From assembly GCA_964489425.1 (NCBI GenBank), contig CAZAYP010000012.1:1-64000 (forward strand): a DNA stretch of 64,000 nt, written 5' to 3'. Each line of letters opens with the position of its first letter. The first letter of the stretch is position 1. Source of the DNA: CAZAYP01 sp964489425 [NCBI: uncultured Verrucomicrobiota bacterium] (GTDB taxonomy: Bacteria; Verrucomicrobiota; Kiritimatiellia; RZYC01). The position numbers and the translations under genes were made by a program. The notes under the pieces are model-generated. The model ran no database searches, had not been told where the DNA came from, and saw only the letters and a program-made list of their open reading frames with translations. Shown one piece after another: positions 1 to 7,586 of the stretch.

Positions 1-2
1 AC

Positions 3-161
3 ACCGCGGGCGCGGTGATGAGCAAACTGGCTGACCAGCCCCAGGTCATCTCCCAACAGGTCGTGTCGCCCGAGATCGTACGGCCTGAGATTGTCCGCGT
101 GCCCGAGTCTTCTACGGAGCCAACCGACCCGGTTGACCCCGTCACCCCCACCACGCCATGA
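3..161 (+). CDS. C-terminal end of an unknown, probably phage-type protein (partial)
   Basis: Open reading frame entering from the left edge and ending in TGA at 159-161; only about 52 residues are visible. The tail is rich in Pro, Thr, Glu and Val with a PEIVRPEIVRVPE-like internal repeat, so it looks disordered. Its stop overlaps the ATG of the next gene (ATGA), which implies translational coupling. No domain can be recognised. A phage origin is inferred only from the neighbour's family. Confidence 0.45.
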   Translation, partial: TAGAVMSKLADQPQVISQQVVSPEIVRPEIVRVPESSTEPTDPVDPVTPTTP

Positions 162-616
162 TCGCGCTCTACAAGGGCACAAGCTGGATGTCGCGGGCCA
201 TATGCTGGCGCACGTGGAGCGATTACAGCCACGCCGCCTGGGTGCGGGAGGACGGCTCGGTCATCGAAGCCTGGACCAACGGCGTACGCTGCGTGTCCAG
301 CCCGTTAGACGACCATACGCCCGGCACGCCCATCGATTTCTTTGACGTGGCCATCACGCCGGACCAGCGCCGGCAGGTCGAGGCGTTCCTCATGTGGCAG
401 CTTGGCAAACCCTATGACCACACCGCCATCCTGGGCTTCCTCACCCGCGCCAAGTCAGAGAACCCTGACCGCTGGTTCTGCAGCGAGCTGGTGTTCGCCG
501 CCTGCAAGTCCGCCGGCGTGGAACTTCTCAAGCGCATCCCGGCGTGGAAAGTTTGCCCCGGCACGTTATCGCTGTCGCCGCTGCTCTCGGATATCCCGGT
601 TTTGTCAGGCCGATAA
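158..616 (+). CDS. Permuted papain-like (NlpC/P60, YiiX/C92-type) peptidase or amidase
   Basis: 152 residues. A His in the YSHAAW segment near residue 27 precedes the Cys of WFCSELV near residue 105, the circularly permuted order of YiiX/YaeF-like (C92) papain-fold enzymes. These proteins usually hydrolyse amide or thioester bonds in cell-wall or lipid substrates. No signal peptide is seen. It overlaps the upstream partial gene by ATGA, so the two form one unit. Small proteins of this type are frequent in prophages, and a prophage edge is possible but not shown. Catalytic Cys and His are visible; the substrate is unknown. Confidence 0.6.
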   Translation: MIALYKGTSWMSRAICWRTWSDYSHAAWVREDGSVIEAWTNGVRCVSSPLDDHTPGTPIDFFDVAITPDQRRQVEAFLMWQLGKPYDHTAILGFLTRAKSENPDRWFCSELVFAACKSAGVELLKRIPAWKVCPGTLSLSPLLSDIPVLSGR

Positions 617-733
617 CCAACAAGAACCAACCGGCTTGGTTGGTGGTTTTGTTGGTTTTTGTTCGCCGTTTTTCATCCTGTTTCATTTTGTGCCATACTT
701 GTCGGCGGGAAGGGCGCATATGAAAAAACCCAA

Positions 734-769
734 TAAAAAAAGGCCCTGAAACTTGCGTCTCAGGGCCTT
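734..769 (-). terminator. Rho-independent terminator of the initiator tRNA gene
   Basis: Perfect 10-bp stem (740-749 with 760-769), 10-nt loop. Read on the minus strand it is followed by a T run (complement of 734-740). It begins 5 bp beyond the tRNA 3' end. Confidence 0.8.
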
Positions 770-774
770 CAGAT

Positions 775-851
775 TGGTAGCGGGGGTTGGATTTGAACCA
801 ACGACCTTCAGGTTATGAGCCTGACGAGCTGCCGGGCTGCTCCACCCCGCA
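775..851 (-). tRNA. Initiator tRNA-fMet (CAT), CCA encoded
   Basis: 77-nt cloverleaf with anticodon CAT. Initiator hallmarks are present: unpaired first position of the acceptor stem (T1 opposite T72) and the A11:T24 pair. CCA is encoded at 775-777. The anticodon stem reads TCAGG/CCTGA, so the usual three G:C pairs at 29-31/39-41 are reduced to two, with A29:U41 outermost. The gene has its own promoter and terminator. Confidence 0.95.
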
Positions 852-869
852 ATCAATATAATGATGATT

Positions 870-898
870 TGTATATCCGGTTGCCAGAGATCTGACAA
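870..898 (-). promoter_or_regulatory. Sigma70-type promoter for tRNA-fMet
   Basis: On the minus strand TTGTCA (complement of 893-898), 17-bp spacer, TATACA (complement of 870-875). This places the start of transcription roughly a dozen bases before the tRNA 5' end at 851. Confidence 0.6.
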
Positions 899-917
899 GA
901 GCAAAGAAAAACTTTTT

Positions 918-1376
918 TCAGCTTGGCGCCGGCCGCGGCGCCGCGGGCAGGGGGTGCGAGATGCGGAACAAACTGTCGCCGTCGGCCGATGTGGCAAACT
1001 GGATATCCGCCACCAGTTCCCGCGCCAGGTACAGGCCCAGCGCTTCAAACGTGGTGCGGGCGAACCGCTTGAATGAGGCCCCGGCCCGGAAATAGGTCTC
1101 CAAGGGGCCACGCGCTTTGCCGTAATCCAGTTGCAGGGTGAGGTGATTGTCTTCGGTGAAAAAGAGGGCGGCCAGCAACGGCCGCAGGGCCTGGGGTTCC
1201 TGTGCGTATAATTTGACGCAGTAGCCGAACACTTCCTCGGCCGCGAAAATAAATCGCAAGGTCTGCTGGTGGCTCAATCCTTGCTGGACGCAGACCAATT
1301 CGGTCACCACCCGCAAGTAGGCGAAATGATCCATCTCCGGGATCATGCTGACCATAACCAGTTCTCTGGGATGCAT
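918..1376 (-). CDS. Divergent RsbW-like GHKL ATPase (anti-sigma/serine kinase family)
   Basis: 152 residues from the ATG at 1376 (ORF is open further upstream but looks non-coding there). The FIFAAEEVFGYC segment resembles the N box of anti-sigma kinases (usually AxxExxxNxxxH), and GLYLARELVADI resembles the G2/ATP-lid helix. The key Asn of the N box appears to be missing (Gly-Tyr-Cys instead) and no clear DxGxG box is seen. ATP binding may therefore be lost. A better conserved relative lies at 35912-36355. The role is inferred from shape only. Confidence 0.45.
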   Translation of the reverse strand: MHPRELVMVSMIPEMDHFAYLRVVTELVCVQQGLSHQQTLRFIFAAEEVFGYCVKLYAQEPQALRPLLAALFFTEDNHLTLQLDYGKARGPLETYFRAGASFKRFARTTFEALGLYLARELVADIQFATSADGDSLFRISHPLPAAPRPAPS

Positions 1377-1540
1377 CGCAGCCACGCTGTTACCTGGACA
1401 GGTCATATACCACAACCGCGCGCAGCGCCGGAGCTTTTTTACATGTTTTTCCAAGCCCGATGCCCGCCGCGGTTGCTGCGCCCTTTGTTTCGTGGTAGAA
1501 GATGAAGCGTACTTAACTGCGCAACGCAAAAGGAGCTGGC

Positions 1541-3148
1541 ATGAAAATCAGTGTAGCCGGGCTGGGGGTCGTGGCAACCATGGCGGTTTTGGCGGCGGGA
1601 TGCACCCGGCCCATTGGGCTGGCGGCCAAGGCCCAGGCGCCGTCGCTGGTGCCGCCGGGCCCGCGCCCTGCCGCCGCGCCGCCGCCCGCTGCCGCGGAAT
1701 TCAACACCGAGGCGTACGATCGCATTGAAGACAATCCGTTCCTTGGGGTGGACGCCAATCCCGTGGCCACGTTTTCCGCGGATGTGGATACCGCGTCTTA
1801 TGCCAACGTGCGCCGGTTTCTCAACCAGGGAACCTTGCCGCCGCCAGACAGCGTGCGCATCGAGGAGTTGGTGAACTATTTCGTGTACCGGTACCCGGAG
1901 CCGGCGGGTGCTGCGCCGCTGGCCGTCAGCGTGACCGTGGCGGAGTGCCCCTGGGCGCCGGAACACCAACTGGCCCGGATCGCGCTGCGCGCCCGGCCGA
2001 TCGCGGCCGCCAACCGGCCCAAAAGCAACCTGGTGTTTTTGCTGGATGTCTCCGGATCCATGGATGAACCGAACAAGCTGCCGCTGCTCAAGAATGCCAT
2101 GAAGCTGCTCGTGGACCAGTTGACCGAGAACGACCGCGTGGCGCTCGTGGTGTATGCCGGCGCCGCGGGCCTGGTGTTGCCCTCGACCACCGGCGACCAG
2201 AAGGAAGTCATTAACGCGGCCCTGGACAAGCTGGGCGCCGGCGGCAGCACGGCGGGCGGCGACGGCCTCAAGCTGGCTTATGCCACGGCCCGCGCCAACT
2301 TCATCCCCGGCGGCATCAACCGGGTGATCCTGGCCACGGACGGCGATTTCAACGTGGGCATCACCAGCGAAGGCGACCTGACACGGCTGATCGAAACCGA
2401 GGCCAAGTCCGGCATCGCCCTGACCGCCCTGGGATTCGGCATGGGCAATTACAAGGACTCAACCCTGGAGAAACTCGCGGACAAGGGCGACGGCAATTAC
2501 GGTTACATTGACAGCATTAACGAGGCCCGCAAGCTGCTTGTGAGCCAGGCCGGAGGCACGCTGGTCACGGTGGCCAAAGACGTTAAAATCCAGGTGGAGT
2601 TCAACCCGGCCGTGGTCAAGGCGTATCGCCTGCTGGGTTATGAAAACCGGTTGCTGCGCCGGGAAGACTTCAACGACGACACCAAGGATGCCGGCGACAT
2701 GGGCGCTGGACATACGGTGACCGCGTTTTTTGAACTGGTCCCGGCCGGGGCTGCAGGCGACGTCCAAGGCGTGGATCCGTTGAAGTATCAGCAGCCTGGC
2801 GCGTTGGCGCCCGCCAGTGCGAGCGGCGAGGTGATGACCGTCAAGGTGCGGTACAAAGATCCTGCTGGCGGCGCCAGCCGGCTGATCGAAGTGCCGGTGG
2901 CCGCACCGGCGGTCGCGTGGTTGGAGGCGGACCCTGATTTCAAGTTCGCCGCGGCCGTAGCCGCGTTCGGCATGTTGCTGCGCGATTCGCCGCACAAGGG
3001 AACCGCTTCATGGGCCTGGGTCAGCCAGAATGCCGAGGCGGGCCTGGATGACGATGAAGGTGGGTACCGGCAGGAGTTCGTGGCCCTGATCGAGAAGGCG
3101 CGCCGGCCGGAGCATTCGGATCGGCCAGCGACCGACGCCAAGCCCTGA
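1541..3148 (+). CDS. YfbK-like lipoprotein with von Willebrand factor A domain
   Basis: 535 residues. Signal peptide with lipobox ending at Cys21 (AAGC), then a Pro/Ala linker. The conserved YfbK N-terminal region (NPFLGVDANPVATFSADVD) follows, then a vWA domain starting near residue 165 with a perfect MIDAS motif DVSGSM. The C-terminal third fits the YfbK-type extension (DUF3520). The start is supported by AAAGGAG about 8 bases before the ATG. Such proteins are surface lipoproteins that bind ligands through a metal ion; the partner is unknown. The gene stands alone, followed by glyQS after about 120 bp. Confidence 0.88.
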   Translation: MKISVAGLGVVATMAVLAAGCTRPIGLAAKAQAPSLVPPGPRPAAAPPPAAAEFNTEAYDRIEDNPFLGVDANPVATFSADVDTASYANVRRFLNQGTLPPPDSVRIEELVNYFVYRYPEPAGAAPLAVSVTVAECPWAPEHQLARIALRARPIAAANRPKSNLVFLLDVSGSMDEPNKLPLLKNAMKLLVDQLTENDRVALVVYAGAAGLVLPSTTGDQKEVINAALDKLGAGGSTAGGDGLKLAYATARANFIPGGINRVILATDGDFNVGITSEGDLTRLIETEAKSGIALTALGFGMGNYKDSTLEKLADKGDGNYGYIDSINEARKLLVSQAGGTLVTVAKDVKIQVEFNPAVVKAYRLLGYENRLLRREDFNDDTKDAGDMGAGHTVTAFFELVPAGAAGDVQGVDPLKYQQPGALAPASASGEVMTVKVRYKDPAGGASRLIEVPVAAPAVAWLEADPDFKFAAAVAAFGMLLRDSPHKGTASWAWVSQNAEAGLDDDEGGYRQEFVALIEKARRPEHSDRPATDAKP

Positions 3149-3268
3149 TGTTCTGCGCAGCCCGCGGGTCGTCTATTTGGCTGGGGGCACGAAAGTGGCT
3201 TGACCGACATGGGGATATTCCGCACGATGCGCTGCCTGTCTGATGGTAATGAAAAGGAAGTTTGATTT

Positions 3269-4726
3269 ATGAGCAAGAAACAGTTGGATACCGCCGCCGT
3301 GACCATGGAGAACCTGGCCTCGCTGTGCAAGCGGCGGGGGTTTATTTTTCCGGGTTCGGAAATCTATGGCGGCCTGAACGGATTCTGGGATTACGGCCCG
3401 CTGGGGGTCGAACTCAAGCGCAACATCCGCAACGCGTGGTGGAAAGCCATGGTCCAGGACCGCGAAGATATCGTCGGCCTGGATGCGGCGATCATCATGC
3501 ACCCGCGGGTCTGGGAGGCCTCCGGCCACATCGAGGGGTTCACCGATCCGATGGTGGACTGCCGCGAGTGCAAGCGGCGGTTTCGCGCGGACCTGTTGTG
3601 CGAGGAGCTGGGGATCCCGTTTGACATCCGCCAGACCAAGGAACTTCCGGCGGGGACCCACTGCCCGCATTGCGGGGCCGCGGCGCTGACCACGCCCCGC
3701 GCCTTCAACCTGATGTTCAAGACGCATGTGGGCCCGGTCGAGGAGGACTCGGCCGTGGCGTACCTGCGGCCGGAAACAGCGCAGGCCATCTTTGTGCAGT
3801 TCAACAACGTGGTGTCCGTGGCCCGCCAGAAGGTACCGTTCGGCATCGCGCAGATCGGCAAAGCGTTCCGCAATGAGATCAACCCGCGCAACTACACCTT
3901 CCGCTCGCGCGAGTTCGAGCAGATGGAACTGGAGTTTTTCATCAAGCCCGGCACGGACAAGGAATGGCATGATTACTGGGTGGCGGAACGTCTGAAGTGG
4001 TACCAGGCCATCGGGCTGCCTGAAGGCCGCCTGCACCGTGACGTGCATTCCGCCGAAAAACTGGCTCACTACGCCAGCGCCTGCGTGGACGTGGTCTATG
4101 ATTTCCCGTTTGGCCGCCAGGAGCTGGAAGGCATTGCCGCCCGCGGCGATTACGACCTGCGGCGCCACCAGGAATTCAGCGGCAAGTCCATGGAATATTT
4201 CGATGCGGAGACCAACGAGCGGTTCCTGCCGCACGTGGTGGAGCCCTCGGCCGGCGTGGACCGGATTGCATTGGCGGTGCTGTGCGAGGCGTATGCCGAG
4301 GAGTGGGTGCCCAAGGCCGAGTCCGGCCAGGCGGTGATCCCGGCCGTGCCCGGGCGCCAGGCGCCGGAAGGATACGAGGCGCGGACCGTGCTGCGCTTTG
4401 CGCCGGCCATCGCGCCCATCAAGGTCGCCGTGTTCCCGCTGGTCAAGAACAAGCCGGAACTGGTGAAGAAGTCGCGGGAAGTCTTTGACTTGGTGCGCGG
4501 GTTGTGGCCGGCGTTCTGGGACCAGGGCGGCGCCATCGGGCGGCGCTATCGCCGCCAGGACGAAGTGGGCACGCCCTACGGAGTCACGGTGGATTACCAG
4601 ACGCTTGAGGATGCCACGGTGACCTTGCGTGAGCGTGATTCCATGAAGCAGGTCCGGTTGCCGGTGGCGGAGTTGCCGGCGCGCTTGCAGGAATTGATCG
4701 CCGGCGGGCGGGCCTGGGAGGCGTGA
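3269..4726 (+). CDS. glyQS: Glycyl-tRNA synthetase, class II single-chain (alpha2) type
   Basis: 485 residues, the usual size. Charges tRNA-Gly with glycine in the cytoplasm. Visible features are the N-terminal GRGFI-like/FPGSEIYGG opening, GFWDYGPLG, and a zinc-ribbon-like insertion with CREC and CPHC pairs. Class II motif 2 sits around FRNEINPRN and motif 3 around GVDRIALAVL. The C-terminal HGTP anticodon-binding domain reads APIKVAVFPL then VGTPYGVTVDY. This is the eukaryote/archaea-like dimeric form, not the alpha2beta2 GlyQ+GlyS form. The start is preceded by AAAGGAAG. No T-box leader is evident in the 120 bp upstream. Confidence 0.96.
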   Translation: MSKKQLDTAAVTMENLASLCKRRGFIFPGSEIYGGLNGFWDYGPLGVELKRNIRNAWWKAMVQDREDIVGLDAAIIMHPRVWEASGHIEGFTDPMVDCRECKRRFRADLLCEELGIPFDIRQTKELPAGTHCPHCGAAALTTPRAFNLMFKTHVGPVEEDSAVAYLRPETAQAIFVQFNNVVSVARQKVPFGIAQIGKAFRNEINPRNYTFRSREFEQMELEFFIKPGTDKEWHDYWVAERLKWYQAIGLPEGRLHRDVHSAEKLAHYASACVDVVYDFPFGRQELEGIAARGDYDLRRHQEFSGKSMEYFDAETNERFLPHVVEPSAGVDRIALAVLCEAYAEEWVPKAESGQAVIPAVPGRQAPEGYEARTVLRFAPAIAPIKVAVFPLVKNKPELVKKSREVFDLVRGLWPAFWDQGGAIGRRYRRQDEVGTPYGVTVDYQTLEDATVTLRERDSMKQVRLPVAELPARLQELIAGGRAWEA

Positions 4727-4830
4727 TCCTCTGGGCTGGAAAAACGGGTTTGTTTTTAAAAGCAAGTCAGGTACTATCAGCCACAGTATGTCAGGATGTG
4801 TAATTGGTGCGAGTTGATGCAAGGAGTGCT

Positions 4831-5529
4831 ATGAGTTTTCTTGAGAAGATTGGTTTGAACAAGCTTTTTAACCGGAGCGGCAGCGGATCGGGCGGGGCGG
4901 GTCGATGCCTGGTGGATGGCAACGAGATGGCCACGATCAACGGCAACATGAACCCGCGGACGCAGATCGATCTGCTGCGCCAGTTGAGCCGCATGGTGCA
5001 GCGGGAAAAAATCGAGATGGACGTGTTCTTTTCCGGCCGACCGTTGAACCAGGCGCCGGACGGCGACCGGTTCCAGGGCGTGGCCGTGCATTACGCGGAC
5101 CAGGAAGACCTGGCCGTTTTCGGCGCCCGGTTGGCCGGCGAATGTGCCGCGGCCGGCGGCGTGGTGGTGGTGACCGCCAACGCAGACTTGGAAAAACGGC
5201 TGGCGTCCCAGGGTGTGGAGTGCATGAAGGTTTCCACGTTCAGGAAAGCGGTGGACAACATTGCCGGCGGTGGGCGCCGGGATGACCGGCCACGCCGGCC
5301 GGGCCGCTTCCAGCGTTCCCAGGGCGAAGGCGAACAGCGCAATCCCGATCGGCCTGACCGCCAAGACCGTCCGGACCGCCAAGACCGCCAAGACCGCCCG
5401 GATCGGCCGGAGCAACCCGACCGCCCGGACCGCCCGGAACGCACCGAGCGCCCGGAACGGTCTGACCGGCCCGAGCGCCAGGACGCCCGGGCCAGTGGCG
5501 TGAGCGAGCTGATCGACCTGGTGGAGTAG
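4831..5529 (+). CDS. Putative PIN/NYN-like RNA-acting protein with disordered Arg/Asp/Pro tail
   Basis: 232 residues from the ATG at 4831, chosen because AAGGAG lies at 4821-4826. The N-terminal 150 residues begin with CLVDGNEMATING and end with VVVVTANADLEKRL, a layout resembling NYN/YacP-type PIN-like nucleases (acidic residue after the first strand, VVTxxxxL near the end). The catalytic acid set cannot be completed by eye. From about residue 150 the protein becomes a run of DRP, DRQ, ERP units, strongly charged and surely disordered, then ends in a short SELIDLVE helix. Such tails often bind RNA or partner proteins. Function is inferred. Confidence 0.6.
   Translation: MSFLEKIGLNKLFNRSGSGSGGAGRCLVDGNEMATINGNMNPRTQIDLLRQLSRMVQREKIEMDVFFSGRPLNQAPDGDRFQGVAVHYADQEDLAVFGARLAGECAAAGGVVVVTANADLEKRLASQGVECMKVSTFRKAVDNIAGGGRRDDRPRRPGRFQRSQGEGEQRNPDRPDRQDRPDRQDRQDRPDRPEQPDRPDRPERTERPERSDRPERQDARASGVSELIDLVE
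5342..5490 (+). repeat. In-frame low-complexity repeat coding (D/E)R(P/Q) units
   Basis: Imperfect tandem 6- to 9-bp units (variants of gaccgccaa, gaccgcccg, gaacgc) encode alternating Asp/Glu-Arg-Pro/Gln. The repeat stays in frame, so it is probably maintained by protein-level selection and may vary in length between strains. Confidence 0.8.
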
Positions 5530-5536
5530 GGGACCC

Positions 5537-6058
5537 ATGCATAACCGTAGCCGGTGGCCCTGGATGCCCGTGCTGGTTGGCGCTGCGGGGATGATCTTCT
5601 TTGTCCTGCTGGTGGGCTGCGAGATCGATTCCGGCGAGAAGGCCAGCCGCAATGTTTCGATCAATATCGAGGGCTTCTATTACGGCCAGAACGGGGAGGA
5701 TGGTTACGTAGTCGCCAACCTGAGCGGCGCGGCCATCACCATGCTGAACGTGCGGCAGTACGGCGACCAGTTGGAAGCCATTGACAACAACGGATACGTA
5801 TGGCGGGGCACGATCGGCGAGGTGTACGATGACTCTCCTGCCGTGTGCAGCTTTACGCTGTACGGCGAGACGACCAGCGGGGTCCAGGGCACGATGAACG
5901 GCTCGATCGAGATTAGCGGGGAGGACGCCGTGATGCAGGGCACCTATATCGAGACCGGCCGCTACTCGACGATCTACGCCAAGGCGAGCGCCCCGCCGCA
6001 GCCCAACACGCCGACGGCGACCACCGCGGCGACCGCTACGGCCACGCCCACGCCTTGA
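5537..6058 (+). CDS. Small secreted lipoprotein of unknown function
   Basis: 173 residues. The N-terminus has RSRW, a hydrophobic stretch, and the lipobox LLVGC (Cys near residue 28). The mature part is a compact beta-rich domain with repeated Gly/Tyr/Asn-containing strands (NIEGFYYGQNG, GYVWRGTIGE, GTYIETGRYSTIYA), followed by a Thr/Ala/Pro tail of ATATPT units. It starts 7 bp after the stop of the NYN-like gene and may be cotranscribed. No family is recognised; such repeats of polar residues after a domain often act as a cell-surface spacer. Confidence 0.65.
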   Translation: MHNRSRWPWMPVLVGAAGMIFFVLLVGCEIDSGEKASRNVSINIEGFYYGQNGEDGYVVANLSGAAITMLNVRQYGDQLEAIDNNGYVWRGTIGEVYDDSPAVCSFTLYGETTSGVQGTMNGSIEISGEDAVMQGTYIETGRYSTIYAKASAPPQPNTPTATTAATATATPTP

Positions 6059-6060
6059 CG

Positions 6061-6087
6061 CGCCCAGCCGCGCCCAGCCGCGCCCAG
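6061..6087. repeat. Short tandem repeat, three copies of a 10-mer
   Basis: Three head-to-tail units (cgcccagccg twice, then cgcccaggtt) fill the space between two convergent stop codons. Probably slippage; no role seen. Confidence 0.7.
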
Positions 6088-6089
6088 GT

Positions 6090-7310
6090 TCAAACCGCAG
6101 GCATCACAGTGGCCAGCCAGTCGAACAGGCGCTGGTCGTACAGCCCGCGCGCCTTGGGTTCGCAGTGCCAGTTGGCGCCTTCCGCGGCCGTGAACGGCAC
6201 CAGGATCTTGGGGCATGCCAGGGCGTCAAAAACTTCTTGGGACTGGCCGGGCCAGTATTGTTCGTCCTCGGGATCTGCAATGAACATGGGGCAGCGGATG
6301 TTGCCCACCACCTCGCGGGCGTTGTATTGCTGGGCCTGCTTGAGCCATTGATAATAGCTGCTGGTGCAGTACGGGCGCATCCGCCAGCGAACCTCTTGCA
6401 GGGCCATGGGGCCGGCCTGGCGCAGGCCTTCTTCCATCCACGCGTTGAGCTCCTCTTCTTTGCCGGCCGCCAGGAGGTCCAGGATTTCGGGAGGGAACCG
6501 ACCGGCCATGGCGCGGAACACGTCCATGACGCCGGGATCCAGGATGCCGGCCGCGATGCGGTGTTCGAAGGCCAGGGCCCGCAGTACCCAGTACCCGCCC
6601 TGGCTGATGCCGGACAAGGCGATCCGGTCCGGCCGCACGTCCCCGCGCGCGAGCAGATGGTCAACGACCGGGGTGATCACCGTTTCCCAGTTGTGGCGGA
6701 ACGGCACATTGTGGAGCCAGAGCATGGCGTTCTGTCCCGGCCCATCGAATACCAGGGCCGCATAACCGCGCTCCAGGGCGCCGGCCACCCCGCACCCCCA
6801 CATGCAACTGGTCGGGCCGTCGCTGCCGTTGTTGAAGATGATCACCGGCCATGGGCCGCGGCCGATCGCGGGCTTGAAAAAATAGCCGGGCATGGGGATG
6901 TTCTCAAACGAGATGCTTACCTTTTCCGCCGCGGGCTGCAGGCGCGCGCAAAACGCGTCCCAGCAGGCCAGGTGCTGTTTCCAGGTCGGCTCGCGGCGCG
7001 TCGGATCCGGGGTACCGTCGATCATGGCGACCGCCGCGGCGTAGTAGGAGGCCGCGCGCAGGTAGGCGTGCCGGGCGCTGACCGGCTGCCCGGCGCGCGC
7101 CGATTGGTCCGCGAAGCCGTGGACCCGCGTGGCCGTGGAGAGCCAGGCCTGGTACCAGCTTTCGCAGTCGCCGGCCTGGATCCGGTCGGCGGTGGCCAGG
7201 ATCTCGCCGGCGTCGGCGCTGCCGTAATGGCATCCACCCAGGGCACATTGTATTTCGTAGTCCATCTGCTGGTGCTGCAGAAAATACTGTTTGGGCGGGC
7301 TCTGACTCAT
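6090..7310 (-). CDS. Alpha/beta-hydrolase, FrsA/DUF1100-type esterase
   Basis: 406 residues. An N-terminal helical part of about 120 residues precedes a serine hydrolase fold. The visible catalytic set is the Ser in the elbow GISQGG, an Asp in FIADPEDEQ, and a His in GANWHCEP near the C-terminus. The lead-in PWPVIIFNNGSDGPTS and FDGPGQN match the oxyanion/strand region of the FrsA and 2,6-dihydropseudooxynicotine hydrolase group, cytoplasmic C-C or ester hydrolases. No signal peptide. Neighbours give no substrate. The upstream intergenic region holds the 201-bp repeat element. Confidence 0.8.
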   Translation of the reverse strand: MSQSPPKQYFLQHQQMDYEIQCALGGCHYGSADAGEILATADRIQAGDCESWYQAWLSTATRVHGFADQSARAGQPVSARHAYLRAASYYAAAVAMIDGTPDPTRREPTWKQHLACWDAFCARLQPAAEKVSISFENIPMPGYFFKPAIGRGPWPVIIFNNGSDGPTSCMWGCGVAGALERGYAALVFDGPGQNAMLWLHNVPFRHNWETVITPVVDHLLARGDVRPDRIALSGISQGGYWVLRALAFEHRIAAGILDPGVMDVFRAMAGRFPPEILDLLAAGKEEELNAWMEEGLRQAGPMALQEVRWRMRPYCTSSYYQWLKQAQQYNAREVVGNIRCPMFIADPEDEQYWPGQSQEVFDALACPKILVPFTAAEGANWHCEPKARGLYDQRLFDWLATVMPAV

Positions 7311-7384
7311 GGACGTTTCCTTCCTTTGACTTGTGGAGGGCGGGCGGCCATGTTGGCGCCTGGTGGTGGTGCGGCGGCCGTCAT

Positions 7385-7585
7385 CCTAAATTCATCATTT
7401 GAATTAACTACGGAACACGCGAATAACGCGAAATTCGTTGCCGCAGAAAGAGGAGCGGGCGAACAAGTTGAGAATAACATCGTTCACCTGTTGGGTGAAG
7501 GAAGAATTCGATCCATTGCCGTACATATTTAGCAAAGTCAAAGGGATGCATTCGCGTGTTTCGTAGTTCATCTGCTCTTTCTTGG
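7385..7585 (+). mobile_element. MITE-like non-autonomous element, copy A
   Basis: 201 bp, starting CCTAAAT and ending TCTTGG, flanked by 5-bp direct repeats GTCAT (7380-7384 and 7586-7590). Subterminal inverted repeats of about 18 bp (AACTACGRAACACGCGAA type) lie near both ends. A second copy in opposite orientation is at 29559-29768 and differs by a few substitutions and a 9-bp length change. No transposase is encoded. The right target duplication contains the rfbG stop codon. Confidence 0.85.
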
Positions 7586-7586
7586 G

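Noticed and set aside
1-851. tRNA-fMet as attachment site of a phage whose end is the 158-616 gene
   Set aside because: The tRNA 3' end faces the phage-like genes, but its own terminator is intact only 5 bp away and no second copy of the tRNA end is visible in the window.
3149-3268. T-box riboswitch before glyQS
   Set aside because: No T-box sequence or terminator/antiterminator pair could be drawn in this 120-bp stretch.
3173-4822. Open frame antisense to glyQS
   Set aside because: Shadow of a well-conserved gene.
5342-5490. CRISPR-like array
   Set aside because: Units are 6-9 bp, in frame with a protein, and have no spacers.
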